DNA of 24,563 nucleotides, taken from positions 1 to 24,563 of the IMG/VR virus record IMGVR_UViG_3300006737_000201; one strand, written 5' to 3'. Made by a program: the position numbers and the translations under genes. The DNA comes from a virus. The notes beneath the pieces are model-generated. The model had not been told where the DNA came from. It saw only the letters and a program-made list of their open reading frames with translations, and searched no databases. Shown one piece after another: positions 1 to 6,099 of this stretch (positions within the stretch are counted from its first letter, which is position 1; every line of letters begins with the position of its first letter).

Positions 1-1
1 G

Positions 2-289
2 CAAGCTGTTGGAGACATCGCTGACGTTCTCGGCTACGGCGCTCGAAAGTATAGCTCTAATAATTGGTGTAGGGGAACTGAGTGGGGGCGTTACTTTGCC
101 GCGCTATGTAGACACCTCTTTGCCTGGTGGAGAGGAGAAGATAATGACCCCGAAACAGGACACTCTCATCTTGCCCACGCAGGATGCTGCCTCCTCTTCC
201 TTATGGAATACCAACGAAATGGATGGGGAACCGATGATCGATTCACAGGACCCGACTCAGAAACCTTTACAAAAGGAGATGGAAGATAA
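2..289 (+). CDS. dATP/dGTP diphosphohydrolase-type protein (DUF5664-like), 5' end missing
   Basis: The reading frame beginning at base 2 is open to TAA at 287-289 and gives 95 residues with no start, so the gene enters from outside the window. The protein carries the hallmark of the phage family annotated as dATP/dGTP diphosphohydrolase N-terminal domain (DUF5664): a GYGARKYSSNNW segment, a RHLFAWWRGED segment with acidic metal-ligand candidates, and DPETGHSHLAHAGCC followed by hydrophobic residues. Enzymes of this type are thought to hydrolyse (d)purine nucleoside triphosphates to monophosphate and pyrophosphate, adjusting the dNTP pool. The overlapping frame that starts with TTG at 9 is a shadow with no recognisable motif. 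The gene converges on the minus-strand oxygenase, with three bases between the stops. Family is quite sure; substrate is inference. Confidence 0.82.
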   Translation, partial: QAVGDIADVLGYGARKYSSNNWCRGTEWGRYFAALCRHLFAWWRGEDNDPETGHSHLAHAGCCLLFLMEYQRNGWGTDDRFTGPDSETFTKGDGR

Positions 290-292
290 CAG

Positions 293-829
293 CTAAAGCC
301 TACTAGGACAACGTATCTCGAAATTGTATGATATTATTGTTTTTCTATTTGTTAAATTAGTCGTACCTTGATGAATCCAATGAGAAGGAAATACAATTAA
401 ATCACCTTCTTCTGCTTCTACCTCTATTTCTTTACAGTCGTAGGGAGATCGTATACGTGTTTTGCCGCAACCTTGTGGATATTCCAAATAATATACCCCT
501 GTGAAATGGCCGTCATGGGTATGCCAACAATGGCTATCACCTTCTGAGTATTGCTGAAACCATATGCCCATAATTTCATATCCTGAATATCCTAACTCTT
601 TCGTTATGTTTCCTATTAACTCGTTAAATACAGGCAAGAAAATTTGAACCCATGGCCTGTCAGGAGAGGTAGCCGCAGCCCAGTCAATCTTAGAGAAAGA
701 TAATCCATCTGTGACTTTAGGTTTATAAGTATCAGCTTTATCTATCTCAATTAAAATGTTATCTTTAATTTCGCTATGACTTGCAACCTGTGTATGACAA
801 ATGCAATCACTAAAAGGTATTTTCTTCAC
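293..829 (-). CDS. 2OG-Fe(II) oxygenase family protein
   Basis: A 178-aa protein with the double-stranded beta-helix pattern of phage 2-oxoglutarate/Fe(II) dioxygenases of the putative 2OG-Fe(II) oxygenase 5 type. W102-H103-T-H105-D106 gives the proximal iron ligand region and is followed by GVYYLEYP. GDLIVFPSHWIHQG (142-155) supplies the distal His (H153 likely). R162 followed by KTIISYNF fits the 2-oxoglutarate-binding Arg. Such enzymes hydroxylate or oxidise a substrate using O2 and 2-oxoglutarate; the phage substrate is unknown. The start is GTG, overlapping the upstream stop as GTGA (826-829). It is the last gene of the 2221-293 operon. Two more oxygenases lie at 8358-9020 and 10552-11190, but the three are not close copies. 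Confidence 0.82.
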   Translation of the reverse strand: MKKIPFSDCICHTQVASHSEIKDNILIEIDKADTYKPKVTDGLSFSKIDWAAATSPDRPWVQIFLPVFNELIGNITKELGYSGYEIMGIWFQQYSEGDSHCWHTHDGHFTGVYYLEYPQGCGKTRIRSPYDCKEIEVEAEEGDLIVFPSHWIHQGTTNLTNRKTIISYNFEIRCPSRL

Positions 830-1029
830 GAAGATGATTCTTCTACTTGCTTGATTACTTTAGAAATATCTAACAAAGTATCAATCTTTAGCAAGATATC
901 AGCAATATGCTTGCTGATATAAGGCTTCTCAGATCTAGCAGCAAAAGCTAATGCTTCACGCAAGTCTCGTTGAGCTTCGTTCAAAGCTTCTTCTACTGGT
1001 TCAGTCAACCTCATGCTCATGTCGTTCAT
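826..1029 (-). CDS. small helical protein, unknown function
   Basis: A 67-aa protein rich in Ala, Glu, Leu and Lys, predicted to be almost entirely alpha-helical, with no Cys and no membrane segment. I do not recognise a family. The start ATG at 1029 has a good ribosome-binding site (AGGAGAG, five bases upstream) and overlaps the preceding stop as ATGA. Its own stop overlaps the oxygenase start as GTGA. Translational coupling on both sides supports a real gene in this operon. It could be a small DNA-binding or adaptor protein, but nothing in the sequence proves that. Confidence 0.7.
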   Translation of the reverse strand: MNDMSMRLTEPVEEALNEAQRDLREALAFAARSEKPYISKHIADILLKIDTLLDISKVIKQVEESSS

Positions 1030-1478
1030 GATTGCTCTCCTGTTGGGAACGGACGTTGATAGTCAATAGGCTGTTGATTCTCAAATTTATCTAGCAAGGC
1101 AGCCGCATCTTGCATTGCTTTCATACTTTGCTCGTGAGCCTGTAATGATCGTAGCTGGTCTGCAGTTAACTGAGGAGGTGCATTTCTTTGATTAGGTACG
1201 GTTCGAGTTTGACCCATTTCTTGTTGTACTGCTTGCATAACGATGGGAGGGACTTTATTTAAAGCATCTGCTACTTCTTGTCTTCCTATCAGTTTGGGTA
1301 ACTCTCCTACTAGTCCATCCGTGGTGCGTTCAATATTTTCGATGCGTCGTTCTATCTTAGATTGCCAACTTGAATTGATTTTGTTTTTACCAAGTTTTGT
1401 TTTAACTTGACCTATAACTGTTTGCCCACATAGTATTCCAACAGTTGTAGTTATGACCGCTGCAATGATACCTTCCAT
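1026..1478 (-). CDS. protein with N-terminal membrane segment and helical body, unknown function
   Basis: From the ATG at 1478 the protein is 150 aa. Residues 2-24 (MEGIIAAVITTTVGILCG) form one membrane segment. A basic stretch follows, then a likely coiled coil (about 38-60), a helical region, a Pro/Gln-rich linker (about 93-103) and a second helix (104-132). An in-frame ATG at 1541 would add 21 residues overlapping the end of the NblA-like gene. I prefer 1478 because it puts the membrane segment at the N-terminus, although neither start has a clear Shine-Dalgarno. The stop overlaps the next start as ATGA. I do not recognise the family. A single-pass inner-membrane or thylakoid protein is the most that can be said. 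Confidence 0.65.
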   Translation of the reverse strand: MEGIIAAVITTTVGILCGQTVIGQVKTKLGKNKINSSWQSKIERRIENIERTTDGLVGELPKLIGRQEVADALNKVPPIVMQAVQQEMGQTRTVPNQRNAPPQLTADQLRSLQAHEQSMKAMQDAAALLDKFENQQPIDYQRPFPTGEQS

Positions 1479-1512
1479 TAAATTAATCCGATTTTTTAAT
1501 AGTGTATCTACA

Positions 1513-1863
1513 TTACTCTCCAGGTTCAAGGACGATAGCATCCATATCTAATTCCATCGACACGTTTTCTTGAATATTTTCTAAGTAATCTTCAGCGTCT
1601 TCCCATGTAGGAGCATGTCCATTAGCCTTCTCGAATTCTTCTACTACTGTCTCTGGCATGACAGCTATACCTTCGTTGAGATTAAAACTAAAGCCAGCTT
1701 CTTTGCTACTCACAACAAAGGTTTGCTTCTGCCTGAACTTCGCCTCCCAGCAATCGAGTAACGCTTCTATAAGCTCGTCTCGAGAATACGACTGCGCTTC
1801 CAGAGCTATTCGATGAAGGAAGAAGTTTTGTTCCTGTGTCAAGTCTGCATTCAGAGTCATCAT
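1513..1863 (-). CDS. NblA-like phycobilisome-degradation adaptor
   Basis: A 116-aa protein whose first half (about 8-52) follows the helical pattern of cyanobacterial NblA: LTQEQNFFLH, then SRDELIEALLDCW, then AKFRQKQTF. NblA joins phycobiliproteins to the Clp protease so that phycobilisomes are degraded. Phage-encoded NblA is known from freshwater cyanophages and has been reported from an uncultured marine cyanophage. The second half (about 58-116) is acidic and unlike NblA, which is usually about 60 aa. The start ATG at 1863 (or the adjacent ATG at 1860) has an excellent Shine-Dalgarno, AGGAGG, so this frame is translated even though the HNH frame runs through its first 158 bases. NblA is inferred from pattern. 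A different small cyanophage helical protein remains possible. Confidence 0.5.
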   Translation of the reverse strand: MMTLNADLTQEQNFFLHRIALEAQSYSRDELIEALLDCWEAKFRQKQTFVVSSKEAGFSFNLNEGIAVMPETVVEEFEKANGHAPTWEDAEDYLENIQENVSMELDMDAIVLEPGE

Positions 1864-2221
1864 TACCTCCTGCTAAAAACCAATGTTCCCAGACTTCGTA
1901 AGTACGAGGTTTAGTCCATACTTCGATTCTGGCAGCTCTTGCGGCTGAGAAGAATACTTGGTTTTCAAACCATGCCTTCCACTCTGCCGAGCCTTTTTGA
2001 GAGTTGCATTGAACGCAAGCAGGGATCAAATTAGATCTCATACTACTGCCACCACGGACTCTTGGCCGTATGTGATCTAATGTTAGGTGAATTTGATTCT
2101 TCCCACAATAAGCGCAACACCCCCATTCGTCTTTGATTGACTGACGGAAACGTTTGCGAGCGGCTTTACCTGAAAGGTCTACTAGACCAAACACGTAACT
2201 GCCCCAGTGTTCTGGTGTCAA
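1706..2221 (-). CDS. HNH endonuclease with C-terminal out-of-frame extension
   Basis: A 171-aa ORF with a clear HNH nuclease core. CAYC (C36, C39) and CVQC (C69, C72) form a zinc knuckle. LTLDHIRPRVRGG gives the catalytic His (H50), and N64 and N73 complete the fold. Phage HNH proteins of this kind are homing-type or packaging-associated nicking enzymes; the downstream region WKAWFENQVFF fits the family. The start is TTG at 2221, with an in-frame stop just upstream and no Shine-Dalgarno; GTG at residue 10 is an alternative. From about residue 119 the frame runs through the beginning of the NblA-like gene and turns into low-information sequence, so the natural end is probably near 1863. It is the first gene of the operon, divergent from 2323. 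Confidence 0.8.
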   Translation of the reverse strand: MTPEHWGSYVFGLVDLSGKAARKRFRQSIKDEWGCCAYCGKNQIHLTLDHIRPRVRGGSSMRSNLIPACVQCNSQKGSAEWKAWFENQVFFSAARAARIEVWTKPRTYEVWEHWFLAGGNDDSECRLDTGTKLLPSSNSSGSAVVFSRRAYRSVTRLLGGEVQAEANLCCE

Positions 2222-2322
2222 ATGACGAGTTCAATTAATACCACGCTACAATCGTCAGTAGGTATGTTTTTTGTGTTCACTACGCAAAATCACCTAAGAT
2301 TAGAAATGGCACCCAAAATCTC
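2222..2322. promoter_or_regulatory. divergent intergenic region, probable promoters for both strands
   Basis: The only divergent gap in the window lies between the HNH gene (-) and the 88-aa gene (+), so it should hold the start signals of both units. On the plus strand, TTGTGT (2271) and TAAGAT lie 18 bases apart and weakly resemble a sigma-70 promoter. A six-codon ORF with ATG at 2305 ends in ATGA over the start of the 2323 gene and could be a leader, or chance. No T4-late TATAAATA box was seen. The function follows from gene direction rather than from a strong motif. Confidence 0.35.
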
Positions 2323-2589
2323 ATGAAAAACCTTCCAACTATTCTTGCTGTTGCAAGCTTGGCATTATCTGGGAGCCTTGTGGGTGGAACGATTGCAGGG
2401 TATTTCTACCTCAAATCTCCAGCCGCTAAAGAAAAAATTAAAAAGGCATTAATTGAACAAGTCGGACCTTTGGTCGAATCTCAAATCAAGGGTGCATTAC
2501 CTGGTTTCGGTGGCAGTCCTTCTAACGGCTCTAGCAGTTTTTTATCTATTCCTAGTGCCACTGGGGGAGTTATGCCAGTTCGTAAGTAA
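2323..2589 (+). CDS. small membrane-anchored protein, probable phage virion/envelope protein
   Basis: An 88-aa protein. Residues 5-29 are a hydrophobic, small-residue-rich segment (signal anchor or uncleaved signal). Residues 31-60 form a charged amphipathic helix, and the tail is Gly/Ser/Pro-rich. The gene ends five bases before the GTG of the 265-aa gene, so the two are co-transcribed. I recall a similar pair, a short TM protein followed by a larger Pro-rich protein, in T4-like cyanophages, where members are annotated only as hypothetical or virion structural. This is one of only three plus-strand genes in the window. The start ATG is chosen because the hydrophobic segment begins at once. 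Confidence 0.7.
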   Translation: MKNLPTILAVASLALSGSLVGGTIAGYFYLKSPAAKEKIKKALIEQVGPLVESQIKGALPGFGGSPSNGSSSFLSIPSATGGVMPVRK

Positions 2590-2594
2590 GATCA

Positions 2595-3392
2595 GTGGGT
2601 TCTATCCCTCGGATCGGAGTACGGGAGATATACGTCCCACAGGTTCCGACATGGGCGATTGATTTACCTTTAAGTATTCCTCAAGCACCGCCTGTAACTC
2701 TTCAGATAGGTTTCCCAACCGTAGAGATGCCTGGTTGCGTAGAAGCCAGAGAGACACAAGGCAATAACAAGTTAATAGAAGATGATCCCCAAGGAACACT
2801 AACTCTATGCACAGGGCCAGGGATGCCTTACTTCAACCCTCCCGAGTTCGATCCAAGCAAAGAATTAGTCGTTATTCCTATGGATAATCAACCCAATCTA
2901 GGGGCAGTTAGTGGCTTAGGAAATAATCAATCGACGGAAAAGAATGAATCGACTACAGATGGAGCAGCTCAAAACCCTAATCTTCCTGGTCTTGATAGTA
3001 ACGCTATCAAACCTCCTGATGTTAAGCTTCCCTGTCCACGACCAGGAAGCCCCCCTCCGGGAGCCTATGGCAAATACGGCACGAAGATCGTAAAAGGTTA
3101 CGAAGAGAACTCTGCAGGCGAATGTATCACTCTGTATGAGGATATAGCCTTACTTAATGTCATCAATAACTATACTCCTCCTCCTCAGACTATTCTCAAC
3201 ACTACTTCGATAGCTGTAGGCGCAACTCTAGGGGTGGCCCTAGTGGGCCAACCTCTCCAGCAGTACTTGATGAAGGTTGTGAAACCTCTAGCGAAGAAAG
3301 TGACGAAGACGATTCTGAAGAAGCTTCGGAAGAAAGAGAAGATTCTGTCTGTTCGAGAGAGGATGATTGAACAGAGGAAGAGTCGAAAGTAA
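2595..3392 (+). CDS. conserved cyanophage-type protein with C-terminal TM and Lys/Arg-rich tail
   Basis: A 265-aa protein starting at GTG 2595, five bases after the previous stop. The N-terminal part (4-50) is Pro- and beta-rich (IPRIGVREIYVPQVPTWAID) and includes GCVEAR. Cysteines are at 48, 72, 147 and 177. The middle is Asn/Pro/Ser-rich. Residues 201-220 form a single membrane segment, followed by a strongly basic tail (227-265). I recall related proteins from T4-like cyanophages labelled virion structural, but no function is established. The layout suggests a large segment on one side of a membrane with a basic tail on the other. Its last 191 bases are antisense to the end of the minus-strand gene 3202-4044. 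Confidence 0.75.
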   Translation: MGSIPRIGVREIYVPQVPTWAIDLPLSIPQAPPVTLQIGFPTVEMPGCVEARETQGNNKLIEDDPQGTLTLCTGPGMPYFNPPEFDPSKELVVIPMDNQPNLGAVSGLGNNQSTEKNESTTDGAAQNPNLPGLDSNAIKPPDVKLPCPRPGSPPPGAYGKYGTKIVKGYEENSAGECITLYEDIALLNVINNYTPPPQTILNTTSIAVGATLGVALVGQPLQQYLMKVVKPLAKKVTKTILKKLRKKEKILSVRERMIEQRKSRK

Positions 3393-4044
3393 TAGGATCT
3401 ATTGAATGACTGTGATTTAATAAAACCCCAGGAGGCGAAGTTAATAAAACGTCCTCACATATAACTTTATATTTGCTGGTCGGATCCCATACTATGCCCT
3501 CCTTAGCTAGATTTCCACAATGCTTGAGTCTAGAAATTTCATAGTCTAAGACTCGTAAATTTAATGTTGCCTTTCTTAGGGCTATTTCAGTCGCAGCAGC
3601 GTCTTTGCAAAGAGACATCATCTTCTGATCTAAGGGTCTACTCCATTGAGCAGTCACCCCCATGTTGAGAGAATAGTTGTCTTTCTGTAGAGTTTGAACT
3701 GTTTTATACCAAAGGATATTCCCAGGGTTGTCGGGAGCACCGTCACCATCTATATCTCTGACGTCGTATACCGGATCTTCGTAAGTCTCAAAGAATGGTT
3801 TCTTAATATTTGCAGAACGACCCACGTAAGGAGATATTGTTAATGTCTCGGATTGACAGACCACACCATTTGTAAAACCTGATTGCATGAAATTTCCTGT
3901 CAACACTTGATATGCATTGACATTCGCTTGGCCGGAAGAGTTAGCCACCGGATTAGATGTAGCTGATATTCCTCCCACATCACTTGCCTTGACGACAGGA
4001 CAAAAAGGGATTAGCATTAATATGCCGAGAACCCTTGGTATCAC
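3202..4044 (-). CDS. exported protein with calcium-loop motif and Ser-rich tail
   Basis: I set the start at GTG 4044, which overlaps the upstream TGA as GTGA and puts a signal peptide (residues 1-20, ending VVKA) at the N-terminus. The longer frame from 4212 would only read through the upstream gene. The resulting 280-aa protein has a DIDGDGAPD loop (97-105) typical of Ca2+-binding EF-hand or thrombospondin-3 loops. After it come LNMGVTAQWSRPLD and an alternating Cys/helix region (Cys at 63, 146, 176, 196) ending KYKVICEDV. I recall the C-terminal pattern (RxLDYEIxRLKxC) from T4-like cyanophage proteins of unknown role. Residues 222-263 are almost pure Ser/Glu and are antisense to the basic tail of the 2595 gene. 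Third member of an exported trio. Confidence 0.72.
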   Translation of the reverse strand: MIPRVLGILMLIPFCPVVKASDVGGISATSNPVANSSGQANVNAYQVLTGNFMQSGFTNGVVCQSETLTISPYVGRSANIKKPFFETYEDPVYDVRDIDGDGAPDNPGNILWYKTVQTLQKDNYSLNMGVTAQWSRPLDQKMMSLCKDAAATEIALRKATLNLRVLDYEISRLKHCGNLAKEGIVWDPTSKYKVICEDVLLTSPPGVLLNHSHSIDPITFDSSSVQSSSLEQTESSLSSEASSESSSSLSSLEVSQPSSSTAGEVGPLGPPLELRLQLSK

Positions 4045-4529
4045 TGAGAAAATACGGAAACCGATTCTATCGTTGTGTCCGTTTCTATGGTCCTCGTTAT
4101 GGTCGTGCGATTCTGAAGTCCGGGTCCTGAATAACTGGATTGAAATTGGAACGAACCCCCTGGCTGAGTCAGCGTCCAATTTGGCTTGTTGGTTACGTCT
4201 AAGCCTGTCCATTTAGTGGTTATTCCTGACGCAGAAGTTGTATTTGTATTGATTATGGCACCTGGTTCAATAGATGCACCATTTAAATTTATACCTGTTC
4301 CACTTACCGTATACTGCCAACCAGTCGCATAGTCTTCTGAAACTATCGCCTCAGATATCACAGACCGCGAAGTTGTTGTTTGTGTGAGCTGGCCGGATGA
4401 AAAATTTGGTACTACCGGAACCGCACCTGCAGGTATGACAAAGACACCCGCCGCAATTGCGACATACTTTAATTTCGATATGGCGCCAACAATCGGGGCA
4501 ACCAGTTTCTCGGATGCATGAGTAGACAT
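4041..4529 (-). CDS. exported or membrane-anchored beta-rich protein, cyanophage conserved type
   Basis: A 162-aa protein. Residues 21-37 are hydrophobic and end AGAVP, acting as a signal peptide or anchor after an unusually long 20-residue lead. The body is a Thr/Ser/Asn-rich beta protein (NFSSGQLTQTTTSRS, GWQYTVSGTGINLNG, SSYSGPGLQNRTT) ending TTIESVSVFSQ. I recall similar short beta proteins ending SVFSQ in T4-like cyanophages, usually called hypothetical or virion structural. The gene lies seven bases downstream of the 176-aa gene and is coupled by GTGA to the 280-aa gene. All three are probably made and exported together. No Shine-Dalgarno is evident. Confidence 0.7.
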   Translation of the reverse strand: MSTHASEKLVAPIVGAISKLKYVAIAAGVFVIPAGAVPVVPNFSSGQLTQTTTSRSVISEAIVSEDYATGWQYTVSGTGINLNGASIEPGAIINTNTTSASGITTKWTGLDVTNKPNWTLTQPGGSFQFQSSYSGPGLQNRTTITRTIETDTTIESVSVFSQ

Positions 4530-4536
4530 ATGACAT

Positions 4537-5067
4537 CTACTTTACATTAAGAGTAGATATAAATTGTCCAATAGCAGTTGTACCGGATCCGCCGGCGGTT
4601 AGAGACGTAATTGTTCCACCAGCTAAACTCGAAACTCCACCAGCTAAGGTACCTTTTGTTCCTCCGGCAAAAGTCGTAGTCGACCCAAAAGCCGGAATAG
4701 ATGCGACTTGTCCGGTTGTGGTTGACACGGTTGAACCGGCGTTAATACCAGGTATGGCGTCTCCTTGGAGCCAACTTTCGGAAAAACTGAACTGATTTCC
4801 GGGGGTATTTTGCACGTAGGTCCCAGCCGTCATGGTCGCTGCTGCAGTGGCCGATCCGGCTGTCAATCCACCAAACGAATCATTATTGCCAGTGCCAACT
4901 TTAATATTTGTACCGCTTACCGCGTAAGTCGAACCCAGCCTTGTTGCAACTGAGCTAGCGCCATCCACAGTGAGCTGCACTGAAGAACTCAGACTATGAG
5001 TGATATCTGCCATCGCAGGTGCTGCAACCGATGCAAGTAACAGCGCTGGTAAAACTATGCGCTTCAT
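4537..5067 (-). CDS. secreted Ser/Thr/Gly-rich protein with signal peptide, probable virion/envelope protein
   Basis: A 176-aa protein with a textbook signal peptide: MKR, a hydrophobic core, then APAMA with cleavage after A20. The mature part begins DITHSLSSSVQLTVDG and is made of small polar residues, Gly, Ala and Thr, with no Cys and few charges. It is probably a beta-structured fibre-like protein. I recall very similar proteins from T4-like cyanophages. It heads the exported trio 5067-3202, and a 36-base gap upstream carries a TATAGAGA element. A Sec signal on a probable particle protein is unusual, because phage particles assemble in the cytoplasm. It may instead act in the host periplasm. 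Confidence 0.75.
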   Translation of the reverse strand: MKRIVLPALLLASVAAPAMADITHSLSSSVQLTVDGASSVATRLGSTYAVSGTNIKVGTGNNDSFGGLTAGSATAAATMTAGTYVQNTPGNQFSFSESWLQGDAIPGINAGSTVSTTTGQVASIPAFGSTTTFAGGTKGTLAGGVSSLAGGTITSLTAGGSGTTAIGQFISTLNVK

Positions 5068-5103
5068 AGAAAGGATTCAAATGTCTCTCTCTATAGTAGG
5101 TAA
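5068..5103 (-). promoter_or_regulatory. short gap with promoter-like TATAGAGA element
   Basis: Between the 45-aa ORF and the 176-aa gene the minus strand reads CTACTATAGAGAGAGACA. The TATAGAGA core lies at 5095-5088, 21 bases before the start codon. It resembles the CACTATAGGGAGA end of T7-type promoters only partly, since the upstream half does not match. The same eight-base core recurs before the 112-aa gene (15404-15397). It is either a phage promoter or an initial transcribed sequence; this is inference from two sites. Confidence 0.25.
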
Positions 5104-5241
5104 TTATTTTTCGCTACAGATTTTTTCCTTTTGCCAATGTTGCATACGATACTGTTGCCTTTTAATCTCTTGACAATGAGCACAGTTACATTCTTTAGTA
5201 ATCAACTCAGTCTTTTCTAAGTCTGGAATCACCATGTCCAT
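5104..5241 (-). CDS. small Cys-rich protein (CxCxxC), unknown function
   Basis: A 45-aa ORF, too short for most gene callers. It has ATG at 5241 (a second ATG at 5235) and stop TAA at 5104-5106. The middle holds C18-N-C20-A-H-C23, followed by a basic helical region (EIKRQQYRMQHWQKEK) and a last Cys at 41. Cys and His spacing suggests a metal site or redox pair. It overlaps the end of the PsbN-like gene by 35 bases in a different frame and otherwise fills a stretch that would be empty. The sequence has protein-like composition and an upstream in-frame stop, but the Shine-Dalgarno is poor. The function is not known. Confidence 0.45.
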   Translation of the reverse strand: MDMVIPDLEKTELITKECNCAHCQEIKRQQYRMQHWQKEKICSEK

Positions 5242-5410
5242 GTGCGATACCTAGTTCGTGCATTTTGGCATGTTCATCAATTGTGTCTCTCAATTGTTTT
5301 GATCCTCCACCAAACGTCAAATAAATTCCATACGTGATAGATGCCAAGGTGATGACTACTAAACCACCTATAAAAAAGACTAGTTGAGGATCAATCGTCA
5401 TTTCTGTCAT
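5207..5410 (-). CDS. PsbN-like small membrane protein
   Basis: A 67-aa protein with one membrane segment (about 9-33), followed directly by Y-x-x-Y-x-TFGGGSKQLRD (27-42) and DEH (45-47). This matches the PsbN pattern (TM, then YxxYTAFG, PSxxLRDPFEEH). In plants and cyanobacteria PsbN assists assembly or repair of photosystem II reaction centres rather than being a permanent subunit. The phage copy has GGG instead of the usual segment before S and lacks the Pro of LRDPF, and it adds a His/Arg-rich tail (57-67). It is coupled to the coiled-coil TM gene upstream by ATGA (5407-5410). The small-TM neighbourhood means a lysis-related role cannot be excluded. Confidence 0.62.
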   Translation of the reverse strand: MTEMTIDPQLVFFIGGLVVITLASITYGIYLTFGGGSKQLRDTIDEHAKMHELGIAHGHGDSRLRKD

Positions 5411-5619
5411 AAGTATGCTTTCGATATATTAGTAGCAAATCCTATCAATGTAACGCCTGCTGCTAGTACTGCTGCCGCACCTATAACCCACTTCTCTACA
5501 GCCTTAAGACGTTCACGCAACTCATCTTGCTTCTCTTCCAGTCTTTCGATCTTAAGAGCTTGTACTGTAAGACGAGTCTCTTGAGACGCATCTACATGTG
5601 AAGGATTGTCGCAAGTCAT
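5407..5619 (-). CDS. coiled coil + C-terminal TM protein, XhlA/holin-accessory-like
   Basis: A 70-aa protein. Residues 14-43 form a charged coiled coil (ETRLTVQALKIERLEEKQDE), W44 opens a hydrophobic membrane helix (45-64), and a short polar tail follows. The plan of coiled coil, Glu-Lys-Trp, then one TM is that of haemolysin XhlA-type and similar phage membrane proteins encoded near holins. It overlaps the genes on both sides by four bases, so it is coupled between a two-TM protein and a PsbN-like protein. XhlA is a topology-based guess; identity is not certain. Confidence 0.6.
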   Translation of the reverse strand: MTCDNPSHVDASQETRLTVQALKIERLEEKQDELRERLKAVEKWVIGAAAVLAAGVTLIGFATNISKAYL

Positions 5620-6065
5620 GATTTCTTAGAAGAGTCTACAACTTCTGCACCTAATATTCTAATTGGCTGCTCAACTCTAATTGTTTGGTAACCACTACTC
5701 TGATTGCCTAATAAAGATAGTAATTCTTTCTTGCTTAGCGGCTTATCATCTGGATTCACATTATAAGTACCATCTCCTTGTTTTTTAGCACTCTTCTCCA
5801 GGCCAAAACTTGCAAGCGACGAAGCCAGGAGAGACGCCGGAAAAGTTATATCCTGTTTTTCCCCTGACGTCAACCCAGGAATCTCTGGCAAATAATTTAG
5901 GGTCACTAATGCCCCGGACCAAGCAACTACTACCAGTCTCACTAAAACTGAGATGTACTCAAACTGTTCCTCCTTATCGTCTAATTTTTCTTTCAACGCC
6001 TGAAAGACACCCTTCTTCTTCGGCTCTTCCTCTTGTGGAATTTTCTTATCTGCCGTAGTAGCCAT
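5616..6065 (-). CDS. two-hydrophobic-segment membrane protein, possible holin
   Basis: A 149-aa protein. The highly charged N-terminus (1-35) is rich in Lys and Glu. One clear membrane segment follows (38-57, ISVLVRLVVVAWSGALVTL), then a short loop (58-73), a second hydrophobic stretch (74-88, FPASLLASSLASFGLE) and a polar tail ending SSKKS. This is compatible with a hairpin membrane protein such as a holin, but no family is recognised. The gene is coupled by ATGA to the XhlA-like gene. The downstream set of small TM proteins makes envelope or lysis work plausible. A thylakoid-associated role is also possible. Confidence 0.6.
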   Translation of the reverse strand: MATTADKKIPQEEEPKKKGVFQALKEKLDDKEEQFEYISVLVRLVVVAWSGALVTLNYLPEIPGLTSGEKQDITFPASLLASSLASFGLEKSAKKQGDGTYNVNPDDKPLSKKELLSLLGNQSSGYQTIRVEQPIRILGAEVVDSSKKS

Positions 6066-6099
6066 TTCATTTGATTAATCTACATTAATAGTAGACGTT

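Noticed and set aside
9-296. 95-aa frame from TTG at 9 on the plus strand
   Set aside because: It has no recognisable family pattern. The overlapping frame at 2-289 carries a complete enzyme motif.
1506-6087. Ten-base ATCTACATTA at 1506-1515 and 6078-6087, each a little upstream of a gene start
   Set aside because: A ten-base match in AT-rich DNA of this length is expected by chance, and the first copy lies over a stop codon.
4543-6095. 14 of 15 bases shared between the end of the 176-aa gene (4543-4557) and the gap at 6081-6095, which would read STINVD-stop
   Set aside because: It could be a remnant of a duplicated gene end, but the match is too short to support that.
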